Below, piece by piece: positions 52,931-63,800 of a DNA stretch of 64,000 nucleotides. Source of the stretch: a bacterium (lineage in GTDB: Bacteria; Spirochaetota; Spirochaetia; Treponematales; Rectinemataceae); NCBI GenBank assembly GCA_021779995.1, contig JAJXZP010000224.1:1-64000 (forward strand), given 5' to 3'. Both the position numbers and the translations under genes were made by a program. Numbering within the stretch: position 1 is the first letter of the stretch; the number at the start of each line of letters is the position of its first letter. Under the pieces are notes generated by a model. It was not told the DNA's origin, made no database searches, and saw nothing but the letters and a program-made list of their open reading frames with translations.

Positions 52931-52953
52931 AGCTCGAAGATGCTATAGGACAT

Positions 52954-53685
52954 ATGTCGTATCCGAAGCCGAGGGGGCGCGACGTGGACTTGGTGGCGAA
53001 CTTCGTTCGGCGCTACGAGCTGGACAGCCTCATCTCTCCCGACCTGCTCGAGGCGCTCACTCCCCTGCGCAGGATGCCGGGGGAGTTCATCATCGGATCG
53101 GGCGAACCGGTGCGGAGTCTCTTCTTCCTCGTCGAGGGGCGCGCCAAGGCCTACCGCGTCCTGGAGAACGGGCAGAGCATCCTGGCCGCCTTCTTCGGGC
53201 CGCTCGACGTGCTGGGGGAAGTAGAGCTCTTCTCGTCCCCGCGCTACGCGCTGAGCGTCGTGGCCCTCGAGGAGAGCGTCTGCCTCGCGCTGCCGGTCGA
53301 GGCCGTCAAGAAGGCGGCCGAACGCAACAGCAGGCTCTTCATGTACCTCTGCGCTCGCCTGGGCGAGAAACTCGACGACAGGAACCTGGCGGAGTCGATC
53401 AACCTGCGCTATCCGGTGGAGAACCGCCTCGCGAGCTACCTCCTCGCATCCATGGACGGCGAGGGAAGCATCCTCGGGACGGACGACCTCGGCGAGCTCG
53501 CGGACTTCATCGGAGCGAGCTACCGCCAGCTGGGGCGCGTCGTGCGCCGCTTCCGCGGCGAGGGCATACTGGAGAAGGCGCGGGGGCGCATCCGCGTCCT
53601 CGACCGGGCCAAGCTCGCCCCCTACGCCCGCGACCTCTACCTCGGCACCGAGTGCAGGATCAGGCCGGAGGCGTTTGGGCCGTAA
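52954..53685 (+). CDS. Crp/Fnr-family transcriptional regulator (YeiL-like)
   Basis: cNMP-like fold RMPGEFIIGSGEPVRSLFFLVEGRAKAYRVLENGQSILAAFFGPLDVLGEVELFS; HTH LGELADFIGASYRQLGRVVRRFRGEGIL. Confidence 0.82.
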   Translation: MSYPKPRGRDVDLVANFVRRYELDSLISPDLLEALTPLRRMPGEFIIGSGEPVRSLFFLVEGRAKAYRVLENGQSILAAFFGPLDVLGEVELFSSPRYALSVVALEESVCLALPVEAVKKAAERNSRLFMYLCARLGEKLDDRNLAESINLRYPVENRLASYLLASMDGEGSILGTDDLGELADFIGASYRQLGRVVRRFRGEGILEKARGRIRVLDRAKLAPYARDLYLGTECRIRPEAFGP

Positions 53686-53778
53686 GAGGGCGGGCGGGGT
53701 GGTACGGGCGCGGACGATCTCGGAGCGGAATATATTCCGGGTTGGATTCTCCGCTCGGGATCCTCGTCTTTAGCACCT

Positions 53779-55686
53779 TCAGTCCTTCCCCAGCGCCTTG
53801 TTGATCGCGAGAAGGTCGAGGCTCTCCGCGTCCCAGCCGCCTGCCCACTCGACGAGGGAGGACTCGTCCTCGTCGCGCTCGTCTTCGGGTGTGGCGAGGG
53901 CTTCGAGAAGCTCCTCGTAGCCCGGGAAGCCGCCGCAGTCCTCGGGGGGCGAGGCGCGCTCGGCCTCGAGGCAGGAGGGCGCCACATCCTCGCCCGGGGT
54001 CGCTTTCCGGGTGGCGACCACGACGAGTTCGTGCTCCCAATCGTCGCCGTAATCGTAGACGTACTCGATCTTGCTCCGGACGCGCAGGGAGAGTTCGTCG
54101 AGGCGGACCTCATGCTCGTCGATGAGCGGCTCGTAGTCGTCGGGCGAGGGCAGGCCGAAGGCCTTGTCGCGGAACCTGAAAAGGTGGAGGTGGGAGTCGG
54201 TCCAGCCGAAGGCGTCCTGGAGAATCGTATGGAGTTCGGCGAGGCTGCGGTTGCCGGGCACGACGAGGCGCCGCCTGATCGGCGGCTCGATGTCGGCGAG
54301 GCGCGCCTCGAAGGTGTACAGCTTTTGGGAGCTCGGGCGCGAGGCGCGCTTTCCTTTCGGCGTGCGGGCCTTCGCCGGGCTCTTCGCGCCGCCTCGCGCC
54401 TTGGAGGCCGAGGGCGATGCCGAGGCGCGACGCCGCCGGCTTTTTCCGGCGAGAGTTCCCTCGATCGCGGCCATGAGTTCGCCAATCATCTCGCCGAGGG
54501 AGGGCAGCTGTTTCTCGAACCCGGAGAGATTGCCGGGCTCGGGCGACTGTCCTTTGCCGAGGTTCACGATGAACTCGCAGACCCCCTTCATCGCGGTCGA
54601 GAGGAGGGAGAACTCCTCCGTGTCGAGATCGGAGGGGGAGGACACGAGGTTCCCCATCCTCCGCATCCAGACGAGGAACAGCGCGTAGATGTCGAGCAGA
54701 GCCGAGCGGATCCGCGCGACATCGGGATTCTCGGCCGAGCGGTCCCAGGCTGCGGCGACGCCGTGGGCGAAGGCCCGCGCCTCGTCGAGAAGAGTGTCGA
54801 GTTTTTTCTTGGGCAGACCGAGCTCGGAGGCTCCGATGAAGCAGCGGGCGAGGGCTTCCTCGACGCCTTCGCCGCGCCAAAGGGCGTCGCGGACGAAGGC
54901 GGCGATCTCGTCGGCATCGAGGGCGAAGCCGAGAGCGGCGAGATCCCGCGAAAGGCCGTCCTCGTCGTCGCGCGACCGAGCGGGAGCGTCGGCGGACATG
55001 AGGAGCTCGGGGATGGAGACTCCGCTGCCCCACATGAAGACTCGGCCTCCGAATTCCTCGGCCTGGAGCGCCTTGCCATCGTTGAAGTATTCGGAGAAGG
55101 CGGCGGCCGGCTCCTCGCGGACCCAGGCCGGGGCGGACTCGAAGGTCGCTTCCATGAATGAGGAAGGCTCGACGGGGCGTCCGAGGCCGCGCATCGCGGC
55201 CTCGACCCCTTCGTCCATGGCCGCGAACCAAGCCTTCCGCCTCTCCGGCGCGATGCTCGCCGCCTTGCGCGGGCGTACGAGGAAGCGGGAGCCTTCCGGG
55301 TCGGCGAGTTCGATATCGAGGTAGTCGCCCGCCGCAAGACCGGACTCGGCATAGAAAGCCTTCAGGTCAAAGACCCTGAGGCGGACGAGCGCGTCGCTCG
55401 CGCCGGCGGACGACAGTGCCTTCGCGTTGCTGCGCTCTTGCTCGATGAGCATGGAGAGCATCACTGTCTTGCCGAAGAAGGTGAAGTAGATGGCTACGTT
55501 CTTGAGCGAAAAAGGAATGGAGCGCGACGCGAAGGCTTTCCCTTCCTCCGGCGCGAGCGCTATATCCCAGGGAGCGATTTCCGGGCCGCGGTAGGGCTCG
55601 AAGCGGTGGCCGGAGATGAAGATACCGCGCTCCCGTTCGAGAGGGGTGATCTTCACCAGGAGACGGGAGCCCGGACTGAAGCGCAT
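53779..55686 (-). CDS. Large protein with C-terminal pRiA4b ORF-3-like domain
   Basis: C-terminus EPPIRRRLVVPGNRSLAELHTILQDAFGWTDSHLHLFRF ... VYDYGDDWEHELVV; about 420-aa unassigned N-terminal region and basic linker. Confidence 0.8.
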   Translation of the reverse strand: MRFSPGSRLLVKITPLERERGIFISGHRFEPYRGPEIAPWDIALAPEEGKAFASRSIPFSLKNVAIYFTFFGKTVMLSMLIEQERSNAKALSSAGASDALVRLRVFDLKAFYAESGLAAGDYLDIELADPEGSRFLVRPRKAASIAPERRKAWFAAMDEGVEAAMRGLGRPVEPSSFMEATFESAPAWVREEPAAAFSEYFNDGKALQAEEFGGRVFMWGSGVSIPELLMSADAPARSRDDEDGLSRDLAALGFALDADEIAAFVRDALWRGEGVEEALARCFIGASELGLPKKKLDTLLDEARAFAHGVAAAWDRSAENPDVARIRSALLDIYALFLVWMRRMGNLVSSPSDLDTEEFSLLSTAMKGVCEFIVNLGKGQSPEPGNLSGFEKQLPSLGEMIGELMAAIEGTLAGKSRRRRASASPSASKARGGAKSPAKARTPKGKRASRPSSQKLYTFEARLADIEPPIRRRLVVPGNRSLAELHTILQDAFGWTDSHLHLFRFRDKAFGLPSPDDYEPLIDEHEVRLDELSLRVRSKIEYVYDYGDDWEHELVVVATRKATPGEDVAPSCLEAERASPPEDCGGFPGYEELLEALATPEDERDEDESSLVEWAGGWDAESLDLLAINKALGKD

Positions 55687-55820
55687 GCGTCGTTCCTCCT
55701 GAGACCAGGGAGCTTACCCAATTGGGCGTGGAATGGGTAGAGAGCGGCGGAGGCGGGGATTCGCGGAAAGCGTTTCGGCTTTCCCGGTTTCGACTCGCGC
55801 CCGGCTCGTCGATCGCTTGA

Positions 55821-56063
55821 CCGAGGCGGTGGGCTCGGGAGCGCTCCTGGTTTATCCTCGAGCTGGCGCAGGGGATCTTCGTCGCCGACGGAGCCGAGCC
55901 GGCCATCGACCCCTACATCGAGGTCCTGGCCTTCGAACGGCCGCCGGAGCTGAAGAAGCGGATCGCGGCCATTCTCTCAGAGGAGCTCGGCGGCGTGGCG
56001 GGGACGGCCGCCTTCCACGACATGGCCGCGGGCGACTACTTCGAGGACGGGGAGCACGTGTAG
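55821..56063 (+). pseudogene. Possible start-less gene remnant
   Basis: Open frame LELAQGIFVADGAEPAIDPYIEVLAFERPPELKKRIAAILSEELGGVAGTAAFHDMAAGDYFEDGEHV* with protein-like composition but an in-frame TGA at 55818 and no start upstream of this segment. Confidence 0.35.
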
Positions 56064-56241
56064 GGGGGGTATCGGCGCGTCGTAGAGGAGCTTCTCGCCG
56101 GTGGAGGAACCCCACCCTATGGTCGGCCGGCGCGATGAGGCTGGCCCGTCCTTCCGTCGGGAGCCGCTCGGTCAGGACTTTCGAGGAGCCGATGTGGAGG
56201 CGGAGCCGGCCGCGCACGCGCCGCTCGATGCTGCGGGTTTC

Positions 56242-56820
56242 CTAGTCGTCGCCCTCGTCGGGGTTCCGGAAACGACGGTAGATGCGCAGGACGTTGGGGA
56301 GGAGTTCCTTGCGGGCGCGCGCTTCGGCCTCGGCCTTTTCCTGCTGCGTGGCGTCCGCCAAAAGTTCGTTGCTCGTCGTCGGGCTGGCGAGGATGAAAGC
56401 CGGAACGAGCAACAGCGAGAAATCCTCGTCCTTCCGGATCTCCTCGCCATAGAAGAGACTGGCGATGATGAAACCCCGGCACCATTCGGCGCAGAGAGTG
56501 TCGGGCTTGATCCTGTTCATGTATCTTCCGCCCATGTACGGCCTGAAGTCGCCGCTGTCGAGATCATCCTCGAGGGAATCGCAGAGCGCACGTATCGTTT
56601 CCTCGAGGTCCTCGAGATCGATGCCGGCAGGCGGCTCGAAGTTCTCGGGATCGTCCACGAGGGGCAGCAGTGCCAGGTCATCGTCGATGTCGTCCAGTAG
56701 CGGAAGCGCGCAGGCCAGTCCGGCCGAGAAACCCTGCACGTAATCGAAGCGCCTGCCGTCGGAGCGGAAGCGCTTCAGCCAGGTCTCGATCTGCTCGATG
56801 TCCGCCATATCGAAGCTCAT
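56242..56820 (-). CDS. UPF0149/YecA-like protein
   Basis: MSFDMADIEQIETWLKRFRSDGRRFDYVQGFSAGLACALPLLDD ... CAEWCRGFIIASLFY. Confidence 0.55.
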   Translation of the reverse strand: MSFDMADIEQIETWLKRFRSDGRRFDYVQGFSAGLACALPLLDDIDDDLALLPLVDDPENFEPPAGIDLEDLEETIRALCDSLEDDLDSGDFRPYMGGRYMNRIKPDTLCAEWCRGFIIASLFYGEEIRKDEDFSLLLVPAFILASPTTSNELLADATQQEKAEAEARARKELLPNVLRIYRRFRNPDEGDD

Positions 56821-56970
56821 GGTCGGCTCCTTTGTCGTCCCGGATGGCCGGGTGGTCGCCGGACTATACCACGAGCCCCGTGCCCTTTCGAGGGGGCGCA
56901 GCGGCCGAGGCACCAGCCGCAAGGGGCGGCGAGCTTGACGACCTACCGCCTTCCTTTCCATGATCGAGCC

Positions 56971-57684
56971 ATGCAGATTCTGCCAGGCCTCACCAGCACC
57001 AAAAGGGAGCGCATCGGAGCCTTCATCGCCGATCTTCGGCGCTCGGACGAGCGCCTCATAGCCCTCTTCCCGACCTGCCTCGACAAGGGCGAGCGCCGGG
57101 AGCTCTACCGCGAGCTCGAGTCGATCCCGGGACTCGGGATTCCGCACGTCCACGCGCGTGCCGACTGCGATCTCGAGGAGATGCGGTACCTGGAGCGGAC
57201 CTTCGGGACCGAGGCCTTCAACATCCATCCGCGGCGCAGCGGCCACCCCTTCGCCGCAGACCTCGACGGTCTGGCGGGCCGGGTCTTCATCGAGAATGTC
57301 GAGGTGCCCGTGGAGGACGCGGAGCTGGTGCCGGAGTCGCCGGCGGGCGGCCCGGCCTTCGGCGGTCTCTGCCCGGACTTCTCGCACCTGGAGAACGCGC
57401 GGCTGCATGACCGCGGCGCCTACGTCGAGACGACGATGCGGCAGCTCGGGCGCTTCCCGATCGGCTGCTGCCATCTCTCGGCCCTCAGGGTCGGCGTGCC
57501 GAACGCCTGGTCGGGTGAGTGGGACCACCACGCCTTCGCGGCCCTGACCGACTTCGACTACCTGGCCGCCTACCGCCGCTTCTTTCCGGCCTCCTGGGCC
57601 TCGCTCGAACTGGAGAACTCATTCTCCGAGCAGCTGGAGGCCAGGGCCTACATCGTGGCGCTGCCGGCCGGCGGGGGGGACTAG
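56971..57684 (+). CDS. Hypothetical protein (possibly TIM-barrel-like)
   Basis: MQILPGLTSTKRERIGAFIADLRRSDERLIALFPTCLDKGERRELYRELESIPGLGIPHVHARADCDLEEMRYL; strong GC3 periodicity. Confidence 0.65.
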   Translation: MQILPGLTSTKRERIGAFIADLRRSDERLIALFPTCLDKGERRELYRELESIPGLGIPHVHARADCDLEEMRYLERTFGTEAFNIHPRRSGHPFAADLDGLAGRVFIENVEVPVEDAELVPESPAGGPAFGGLCPDFSHLENARLHDRGAYVETTMRQLGRFPIGCCHLSALRVGVPNAWSGEWDHHAFAALTDFDYLAAYRRFFPASWASLELENSFSEQLEARAYIVALPAGGGD

Positions 57685-57726
57685 GGCAGGGACCGCCCAC
57701 GTCCCTGCCCCAATGGCCGACCCTGG

Positions 57727-58782
57727 TCAGCGGGCGGCGGCGCGCGCCTCGGCGCAGGCTTCCGAGAAGACGGCGGCGGCCTTCTCGACCCGGCCGCGGT
57801 CGACCCAGTAGTGGGTGACGAAGCGGTACTCCCCATCGAAGGCCGGGCTGATGACGACGCCGCGTTTGCGCATGGCCGCGACGAGGGCCTCGTCGAAGGC
57901 CGCCGCGTTCCCCTCGGCCTTCACCCTGAAGAAGACCATGTTGATCTCGACGCTCCCGGCGTCGACCGCGACGCCGGGGACAGCGGCGAGGAGCCGGGCG
58001 AGGCGGCGCGCGTTCTCGTGGTCCTCGCCGAGGCGGCGGGTCATCTCGTCCAGGGCGATGCGACCCGCCGCGGCGAGGACGCCGGCCTGGCGCAGGCCGC
58101 CGCCCATGATCTTGCGCTTCTTGCGGGCGGCGTCGATGAAGCTCCGGGGCCCGGCCAGCATGGAGCCCACCGGGGCGCAGAGGCCCTTGGAGAGGCAGAA
58201 CATCACCGAGTCGGCGCGCGCGGCTATGTCCGCCGCCTCGACGCCGAGGGCGGTCGCGGCGTTGAAGAGCCGCGCCCCGTCGAGGTGGACGGGAAGGCCG
58301 CGCGATTGGGCGACGTCGCGCACCGCGTCCATCGCGGCGAGGCTCACGACCCGGCCCGAGGAGTGGGCGTTCTCCAGGCAGATGAGCGAGGTGAGGGGAT
58401 GGTGGATGTCCTCCTCCCGGATGCGGGCGCGGACCGCGGCGGGCTCGAGGACGCCCGAGGGCGCGTCGAGGGGCCTGGTCTGGATGCCGGCAATGACGGC
58501 CGCGCCGCCCGCCTCGTGCTGGATGATGTGGCACTGTTCGCCGAGGATGACCTCGCTGCCGCGGGGGCACCAGGTGAAGAGGGCGAGCTGGTTGCCGAAG
58601 GTGCCGGAGGGGACGAAGAGGGCGGCCTCCTTGCCGACGCGCGAGGCGGCGGCCGCCTCCAGCTCGTTGACGGTCGGGTCGTCGCCGTAGACGTCGTCGC
58701 CGACGGGAGCGGCGGCCATGGCCTCGCGCATGGCCGGGGTGGGCCAGGTGACGGTATCGGATCTCAGGTCGATGTAGTTCAT
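57727..58782 (-). CDS. Low-specificity threonine aldolase family
   Basis: MNYIDLRSDTVTWPTPAMREAMAAAPVGDDVYGDDPTVNELE; VHLDGARLFNAA; MFCLSKGLCAPVGSMLAG. Confidence 0.93.
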   Translation of the reverse strand: MNYIDLRSDTVTWPTPAMREAMAAAPVGDDVYGDDPTVNELEAAAASRVGKEAALFVPSGTFGNQLALFTWCPRGSEVILGEQCHIIQHEAGGAAVIAGIQTRPLDAPSGVLEPAAVRARIREEDIHHPLTSLICLENAHSSGRVVSLAAMDAVRDVAQSRGLPVHLDGARLFNAATALGVEAADIAARADSVMFCLSKGLCAPVGSMLAGPRSFIDAARKKRKIMGGGLRQAGVLAAAGRIALDEMTRRLGEDHENARRLARLLAAVPGVAVDAGSVEINMVFFRVKAEGNAAAFDEALVAAMRKRGVVISPAFDGEYRFVTHYWVDRGRVEKAAAVFSEACAEARAAAR

Positions 58783-58993
58783 GGGGCGAGTGTAGCCGCC
58801 CAGGGTAGCGGCGGCAAGGTCGAGCGGAGCGCTGCGCTCGGCCCCGCCGCCCATCGGCGCCGCCCGCCAGCGCCGCCCGCGGCGAGTGCTGCCGCTTCGT
58901 GCAGGCGCGGACGTAGCCTTGCCGCGCCCGCGACTCCTTGGGGATAATCAGCCGCGCGGCCCGCCCGATCGGACGGCGCGGCCCACACCGGCG

Positions 58994-59968
58994 CTATTCC
59001 AGCGTCTTCTCCCAGAACATCGCCCCCGGCAGAGGGTTCTCGTAGTAGGGCTCGATGGCGCGAAAGCCGAGGCTGCGGTAGAGGGCGACCGCTCCCCCAA
59101 GGCGTTCGAGCGTATCGAGGCGCATGCGCCGGTAGCCCGCTTGCCTCGCCTCCTCGATGACCCGCTCGGCGAGGGCCCGGCCGAGTCCGTAGCCGCGGTA
59201 TTCCGGCCGGACGAAGAGGCGCTTCATCTCGCAGCAATCCGCGTCCAGAGGCCTGAGGGCGACGCAGCCCGCCGGCTCGGCGTCGCCTTCCGCCCGGTCG
59301 CCTTCCGAGGCAGCGCCCTCGGCGACGGCACCTGCCCCGCGGAGATAGGCGAGGAAGAGAGCCCCCGCCGGCGGAGCGTAGGCGCCCGGGAGCTTCGCGA
59401 GCTCGTCCTCGAAGCCCTGGAAGCCGAGGTCGACACCGAGGAAGGCCGCGTACTCTCGCATGAGGACGCGGACCGTCGCGAGCTTCGTGCCCCTTCCCAC
59501 GCGTACGATCAGAGGCGACTGCGATGCGCGGCCTTCGAGGATGCGTTCCGCGGCCCGGAGATGATCCACGAGGGAGCGGAGCTTGGACTCGCGCAAGCCG
59601 GCCACGAGCGACTCGGCCTCGAGGTCGGAGGCTTCGTCGATGGATGCCGCCACCTCGCGCCCCCGGGGCGTGAGCTCGAGGAGGAGGACGCGCCCGTCCG
59701 CCTCGTCTTTCCGCGCAGCGATGAGTCCCTGCGCGGCGAGAGCCTTGACGATGCGGTTGAGATAGCCGCCATCGACCTTGAGCTCGGCGCGCAATCCACT
59801 CTGCGTATGCACGCCCCTACGGCCGATCTCGAAGAGGGTACGGGCTTCGGTGAGCGTGAGCCTCGTGTCGAATCGGTAGCGGGAGAGGAGGCCGAGCCTG
59901 TTCGTGTAGTAGCGGTTGAAGTGCCTGATCGACTTCACCGCCGCGGAGTGATCCTCGTTCTGCCGCAC
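58994..59968 (-). CDS. MarR-family regulator fused to GNAT acetyltransferase
   Basis: [36 protein letters not shown] ... [57 protein letters not shown] 59968 preceded by aaggag. Confidence 0.88.
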   Translation of the reverse strand: MRQNEDHSAAVKSIRHFNRYYTNRLGLLSRYRFDTRLTLTEARTLFEIGRRGVHTQSGLRAELKVDGGYLNRIVKALAAQGLIAARKDEADGRVLLLELTPRGREVAASIDEASDLEAESLVAGLRESKLRSLVDHLRAAERILEGRASQSPLIVRVGRGTKLATVRVLMREYAAFLGVDLGFQGFEDELAKLPGAYAPPAGALFLAYLRGAGAVAEGAASEGDRAEGDAEPAGCVALRPLDADCCEMKRLFVRPEYRGYGLGRALAERVIEEARQAGYRRMRLDTLERLGGAVALYRSLGFRAIEPYYENPLPGAMFWEKTLE

Positions 59969-60075
59969 GCCGACTCCTTGTCGTAGGGACAGTGTATCGG
60001 GTAAATATGCCTCAGTCAACCAAATCGGAGGCTCCGCCCTCCCTCGGCGTGCAGGTAAAGAGGGCTGCGTGCCGA

Positions 60076-60804
60076 CTATCGGGAAGATTCGCCGGGGCAG
60101 AGCTCGGCGAGCGGGCAGGCCTCGCAGCGCGGCGCGCCTGCGGGGCAGAACTCCCTGCCGAGGCGTATGAGATTGACGTGGAGAGACAAGGCGTCGTCGA
60201 CAGTTCTCGCGAGGCCCTGGATGAGGTCGGCCCCGCGCTCGGAGGGCGCGTCGCCGGGAAGCTCGTGCCATCCCAGGCGGCGGGTCACGCGCCAGATGTG
60301 GGCGTCGACGGCGAAGGCCGCGCGTCCGAGGCCGAAGGAGAGGACGCAACGCGCCACCTTGAGGCCGACGCCCGGCAGGGAGCGGAGGAAAGACTCGGTA
60401 TCCTCGTCGCTCCAGGCCCGCAGGGCCTCGAGGCTGACCGAGCCGAAGCGCTTTTCGATGGCGGCGAGGGAGGCCTTGAGATTCGCCGCCCGCGTGCGAA
60501 AGAGTCCCGCGGGCCTCAGGCATTCGCCGAGGTAGTCGGGCGGGGCCTCGGCGACCGCCTCCCAGCTCGGGTAGCGCGAGCGGAGAGCCGCGTAGGCGGC
60601 GTCGCAGTTCTCGACGGTGGTGCGGGTGCTCAAGAGAAACCAGATGAGCTGGTCGAGGACGGGGAGTGAGCTTTCGTCGGGGTAGTTCCCGTAGCGGGCT
60701 TCGAGGATGGCGGCGATCCGCGCGATATTCCCGGAGAGAGGCGATTTCCGGCGATCGGCCGAAGCGGGTTCGGGCGCAGGGAGTTCGGCGTGCGGCCTTT
60801 CCAA
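60076..60804 (-). CDS. Endonuclease III-like HhH-GPD DNA glycosylase
   Basis: [36 protein letters not shown] (Lys and Asp retained); [17 protein letters not shown] Fe-S cluster motif. Confidence 0.9.
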   Translation of the reverse strand: MERPHAELPAPEPASADRRKSPLSGNIARIAAILEARYGNYPDESSLPVLDQLIWFLLSTRTTVENCDAAYAALRSRYPSWEAVAEAPPDYLGECLRPAGLFRTRAANLKASLAAIEKRFGSVSLEALRAWSDEDTESFLRSLPGVGLKVARCVLSFGLGRAAFAVDAHIWRVTRRLGWHELPGDAPSERGADLIQGLARTVDDALSLHVNLIRLGREFCPAGAPRCEACPLAELCPGESSR

Positions 60805-60824
60805 TTGGGTATCTCCTTTGGCGC

Positions 60825-63800
60825 TTAAAATAGGCGGAGCTGCGGATCCCGCGGGCGGAGTGGCGTCGCTTCGAGCGGCGGGACCAGCTCTTCGATCCGG
60901 GCGAGGAAGCGGCTGGGCGGCAGGGAAAGGCTCCGGCCGCGGAGGTGTCGGGAGCGAGCCCAGGAAAGGTACAGGCCGACGCGTGCACGCGTCATCGCCA
61001 CATAGAGGAGGCGCCGCTCCTCTTCGATCCGCTCGCCCGCGGCGGCATCATCCCTGTTTTCGCCGCGCTCGCCTTCGAAAAGGGTGAAGGGCACTATGCC
61101 GTCTTCGAGCCCGACTACGAAGACCTGATCGAATTCGAGGCCTTTGGCCGCGTGTATCGTCATGAGGGCGACGCGTTCGGAACGCATCTCATAGCCGTCC
61201 TGGGGGCTGCCGAGCGCCAGATCGTCGAGAAAGCTCCCGAGTTCCTTATAGGATGAGGCGCGCTCGGCGAGGCGTTTCGTCAAGAGCTCGCGGCCGCCGC
61301 CCGGATCGGCGTGCGCGCGAGGGCGGCCGCTTCCCGAGGGGTCCGGCGCCGGGGAGAGCTCGATTGCGGCGCGTACCGCGGCCTCGGGAGAGAGTCCGGG
61401 GAGCCGCAGCCTGAGGGCTTCTTCCCGCTCATCGGGCGCAGGACCCGCGCCGAGCGGCGAAGTCGGTGTCGAGGATGGCCCGGCGCGGCTCCCCGCCACA
61501 TTCTCGGCCGCGGGCCGAGCGGCGGCGCGCAGGAGGGCGACGGCCGAGCGCAGGGGCTCCTGGTTCCACCAGGGCGTCTCTCCGACGAAACGGTAGGGGA
61601 TGCCGTGATCGAAGAGGGCCTTTTCGATGGGCGGGGCCAGGGCCGAAACCCGGAGCAGGATGGCGCACTCGCCGAGGCTGCGAAGGATAGGATTGCCGTC
61701 GCTTCCCTCCCGCGAGGATTCCGGGGCCGACGGTGCCGGGGTCGCGGGCGGCGTCTCGGCGACCGAGCCCACCATGCCGCTGTCGAAGGCGAAAAATCTC
61801 GTGCCGCCGATGAGGCGATCGATCGCGGCCGCGACGCCCTCGGCCTCGGACTTGTCGGTCGGATACTCGGCTCGCGAGAGGGCCAGGGCCGCGCCGGTGC
61901 CGGCGAGCGGGGCGTCCACGAGGCGACCCGCGGCGCCGATGATGCCCGGCGCGCAGCGGAAGCTGCGGTCGAGCCGGTACTCGGCCGCGCCGGGATAATC
62001 CGCGAGGAAGCGGTCGATGAAGCGCCGGTCGGAGCCGCGAAAGCCGTAGATAGCCTGGTTCGGATCGCCGATGACGAAGAGCGCGGAGGAGGCATCGGGC
62101 GCGAGGAGTCGGACGAGGGCGTATTGGGCGAAGTTGAGGTCCTGGTATTCGTCTACGAACAGGTTGAGGCAGCGCCGACGGTAGCCCGCGAGGAGGAGCG
62201 GATCGGAGGCGAGGAGCCTGACGGCCCCGGCGATGAGATCGTCGAAGTCGAGGAGGGAGGCAAGCTTGAGCCGTTTGCGGTACTCGCCGTAGGCCGCGTC
62301 CAGATCGGCGTCGAGGGAGGGGCAGCCGAACTCGGCCGCGAGCTCGGCGAGACCGGCGGGAGCAGCGGGCCCTAGCCGAGGCCTCGTCTCGCCGGGAAGC
62401 AGCAGGAAGCGCTTGCGCGCTTCGATGTAGCCGCCGAGTTTCGCGGGGCTCTCCGTTGCCGGGGCCAGCTCCTTGAGAAGGCGCTCGCGCTCCTCCTCGT
62501 CGAGGATGCCGAAGCCTGAGGCGAGCGAGGCTTCGGCCTGGTGCTCCCGCAGTATCGAGAGACAAAGGGCGTGGAAGGTCCCCGTCCATACGTCCGCCGC
62601 CTGCTCGCGCTCGAGGTATCGGCCGATCCGCTCGCCGAGTTCCCGTGCGGCCCTCGTCGTGAAGGTGATAGCGGCGATGGAAAGGGGCGCGGACCCCTGC
62701 CTCACCAGGCGCGCGATGCGGAGGGCGAGGACGGCGGTTTTTCCGGTTCCGGGACCCGCCATGATGAGCGCCGGTCCGCCGCCGTGCTCCACGACCCGCG
62801 CCTGGGCGGGATCGAGGGCGAAGGCGGATTTCCTGCGCGGGTCGGCGTCGCGCGCCGCCTCCTCGCGCGTATCTTCGCTGTGAATCCCGCCTTTTCTCCG
62901 ACCGCCGCCTGCGGGCCTCTTGCCTGCCGGTCTCTCGCCGGCAGTCGGCCGCGGTTTTGGATCGCTCTCGGGCGCGAGGTTCCCGGGCGCGACGTTTCCG
63001 GTCGTGTCCGCGAAGAGCTCCTCCCCGGCGCGGCCTAGCTCGAGTTTTTCTCCCGGCGCGAAGGCGCGCACGCGGCCGTACTCGCCGTCGTAGCCCGGAA
63101 CGATGGAAACCCTGCCTTCTCGCATCCGACCGACGGCGGCGGCGAGAAGTTCGCCGGAAACCGCGCCTCCGCCCAGGGCCTGGAGCTCCTTTCCGCCGCG
63201 ATCCAGGAGAATGTCGAACTCGCTCCCCGAGCGCTCCACGAGGGAATTGTAGGCCGCCGCCACTTTCTTGCTTCCCTCGCCCGAGCCGAGAAGTTCGGCC
63301 ACCAGTTCCTTGAGCGGGATGAGGGAGCGGTAGGGGCGGCGGTTCGTTCCCGCCCAGTCTTCGGGGCAGCTTGCCGACTCGTCTACCGGCCGATCGGCGA
63401 GCTCGGCGACGCGGCCCATGACGCCGGGCGTCAGCGGCTTGCCGCAGACGGGGCAGAGGCCGCCCGCGGCCGCGCTCTCCTCGGGCGAGAGGGCCGCGCC
63501 GCAGACGCGGTGCCCGTCATAGTGGTACTTGCCCTCCTGCGGGAAGAACTCGACGGTGCCGAGGAGCCGGCCGGCAGGGCCGCCGCCGGAGAGCGCCTCG
63601 GCGAGGCCGGGAAAGCCGGGATAGATGTCGAGGATCGTCGCCTCGCGGCCGAGTTTCTCCGGCGAATGGGCGTCCGAGTTGGAGATGATGGAGAAGCGGT
63701 CGAGGGCGCTGACCGCCCAATTCATGGGCGGGTTCGAGGATAGCCCGGTCTCGATGGCCTGGATGCGCGGTGCCAGGTCGCGGTAGCACTCGTCGATCGA

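Noticed and set aside
57811-58947. 378-aa plus-strand ORF
   Set aside because: Antisense to the threonine aldolase gene, low-complexity composition
58886-59986. 366-aa plus-strand ORF
   Set aside because: Antisense to the MarR-GNAT fusion gene
61311-62375. 354-aa plus-strand ORF
   Set aside because: Antisense to the UvrD-like helicase region
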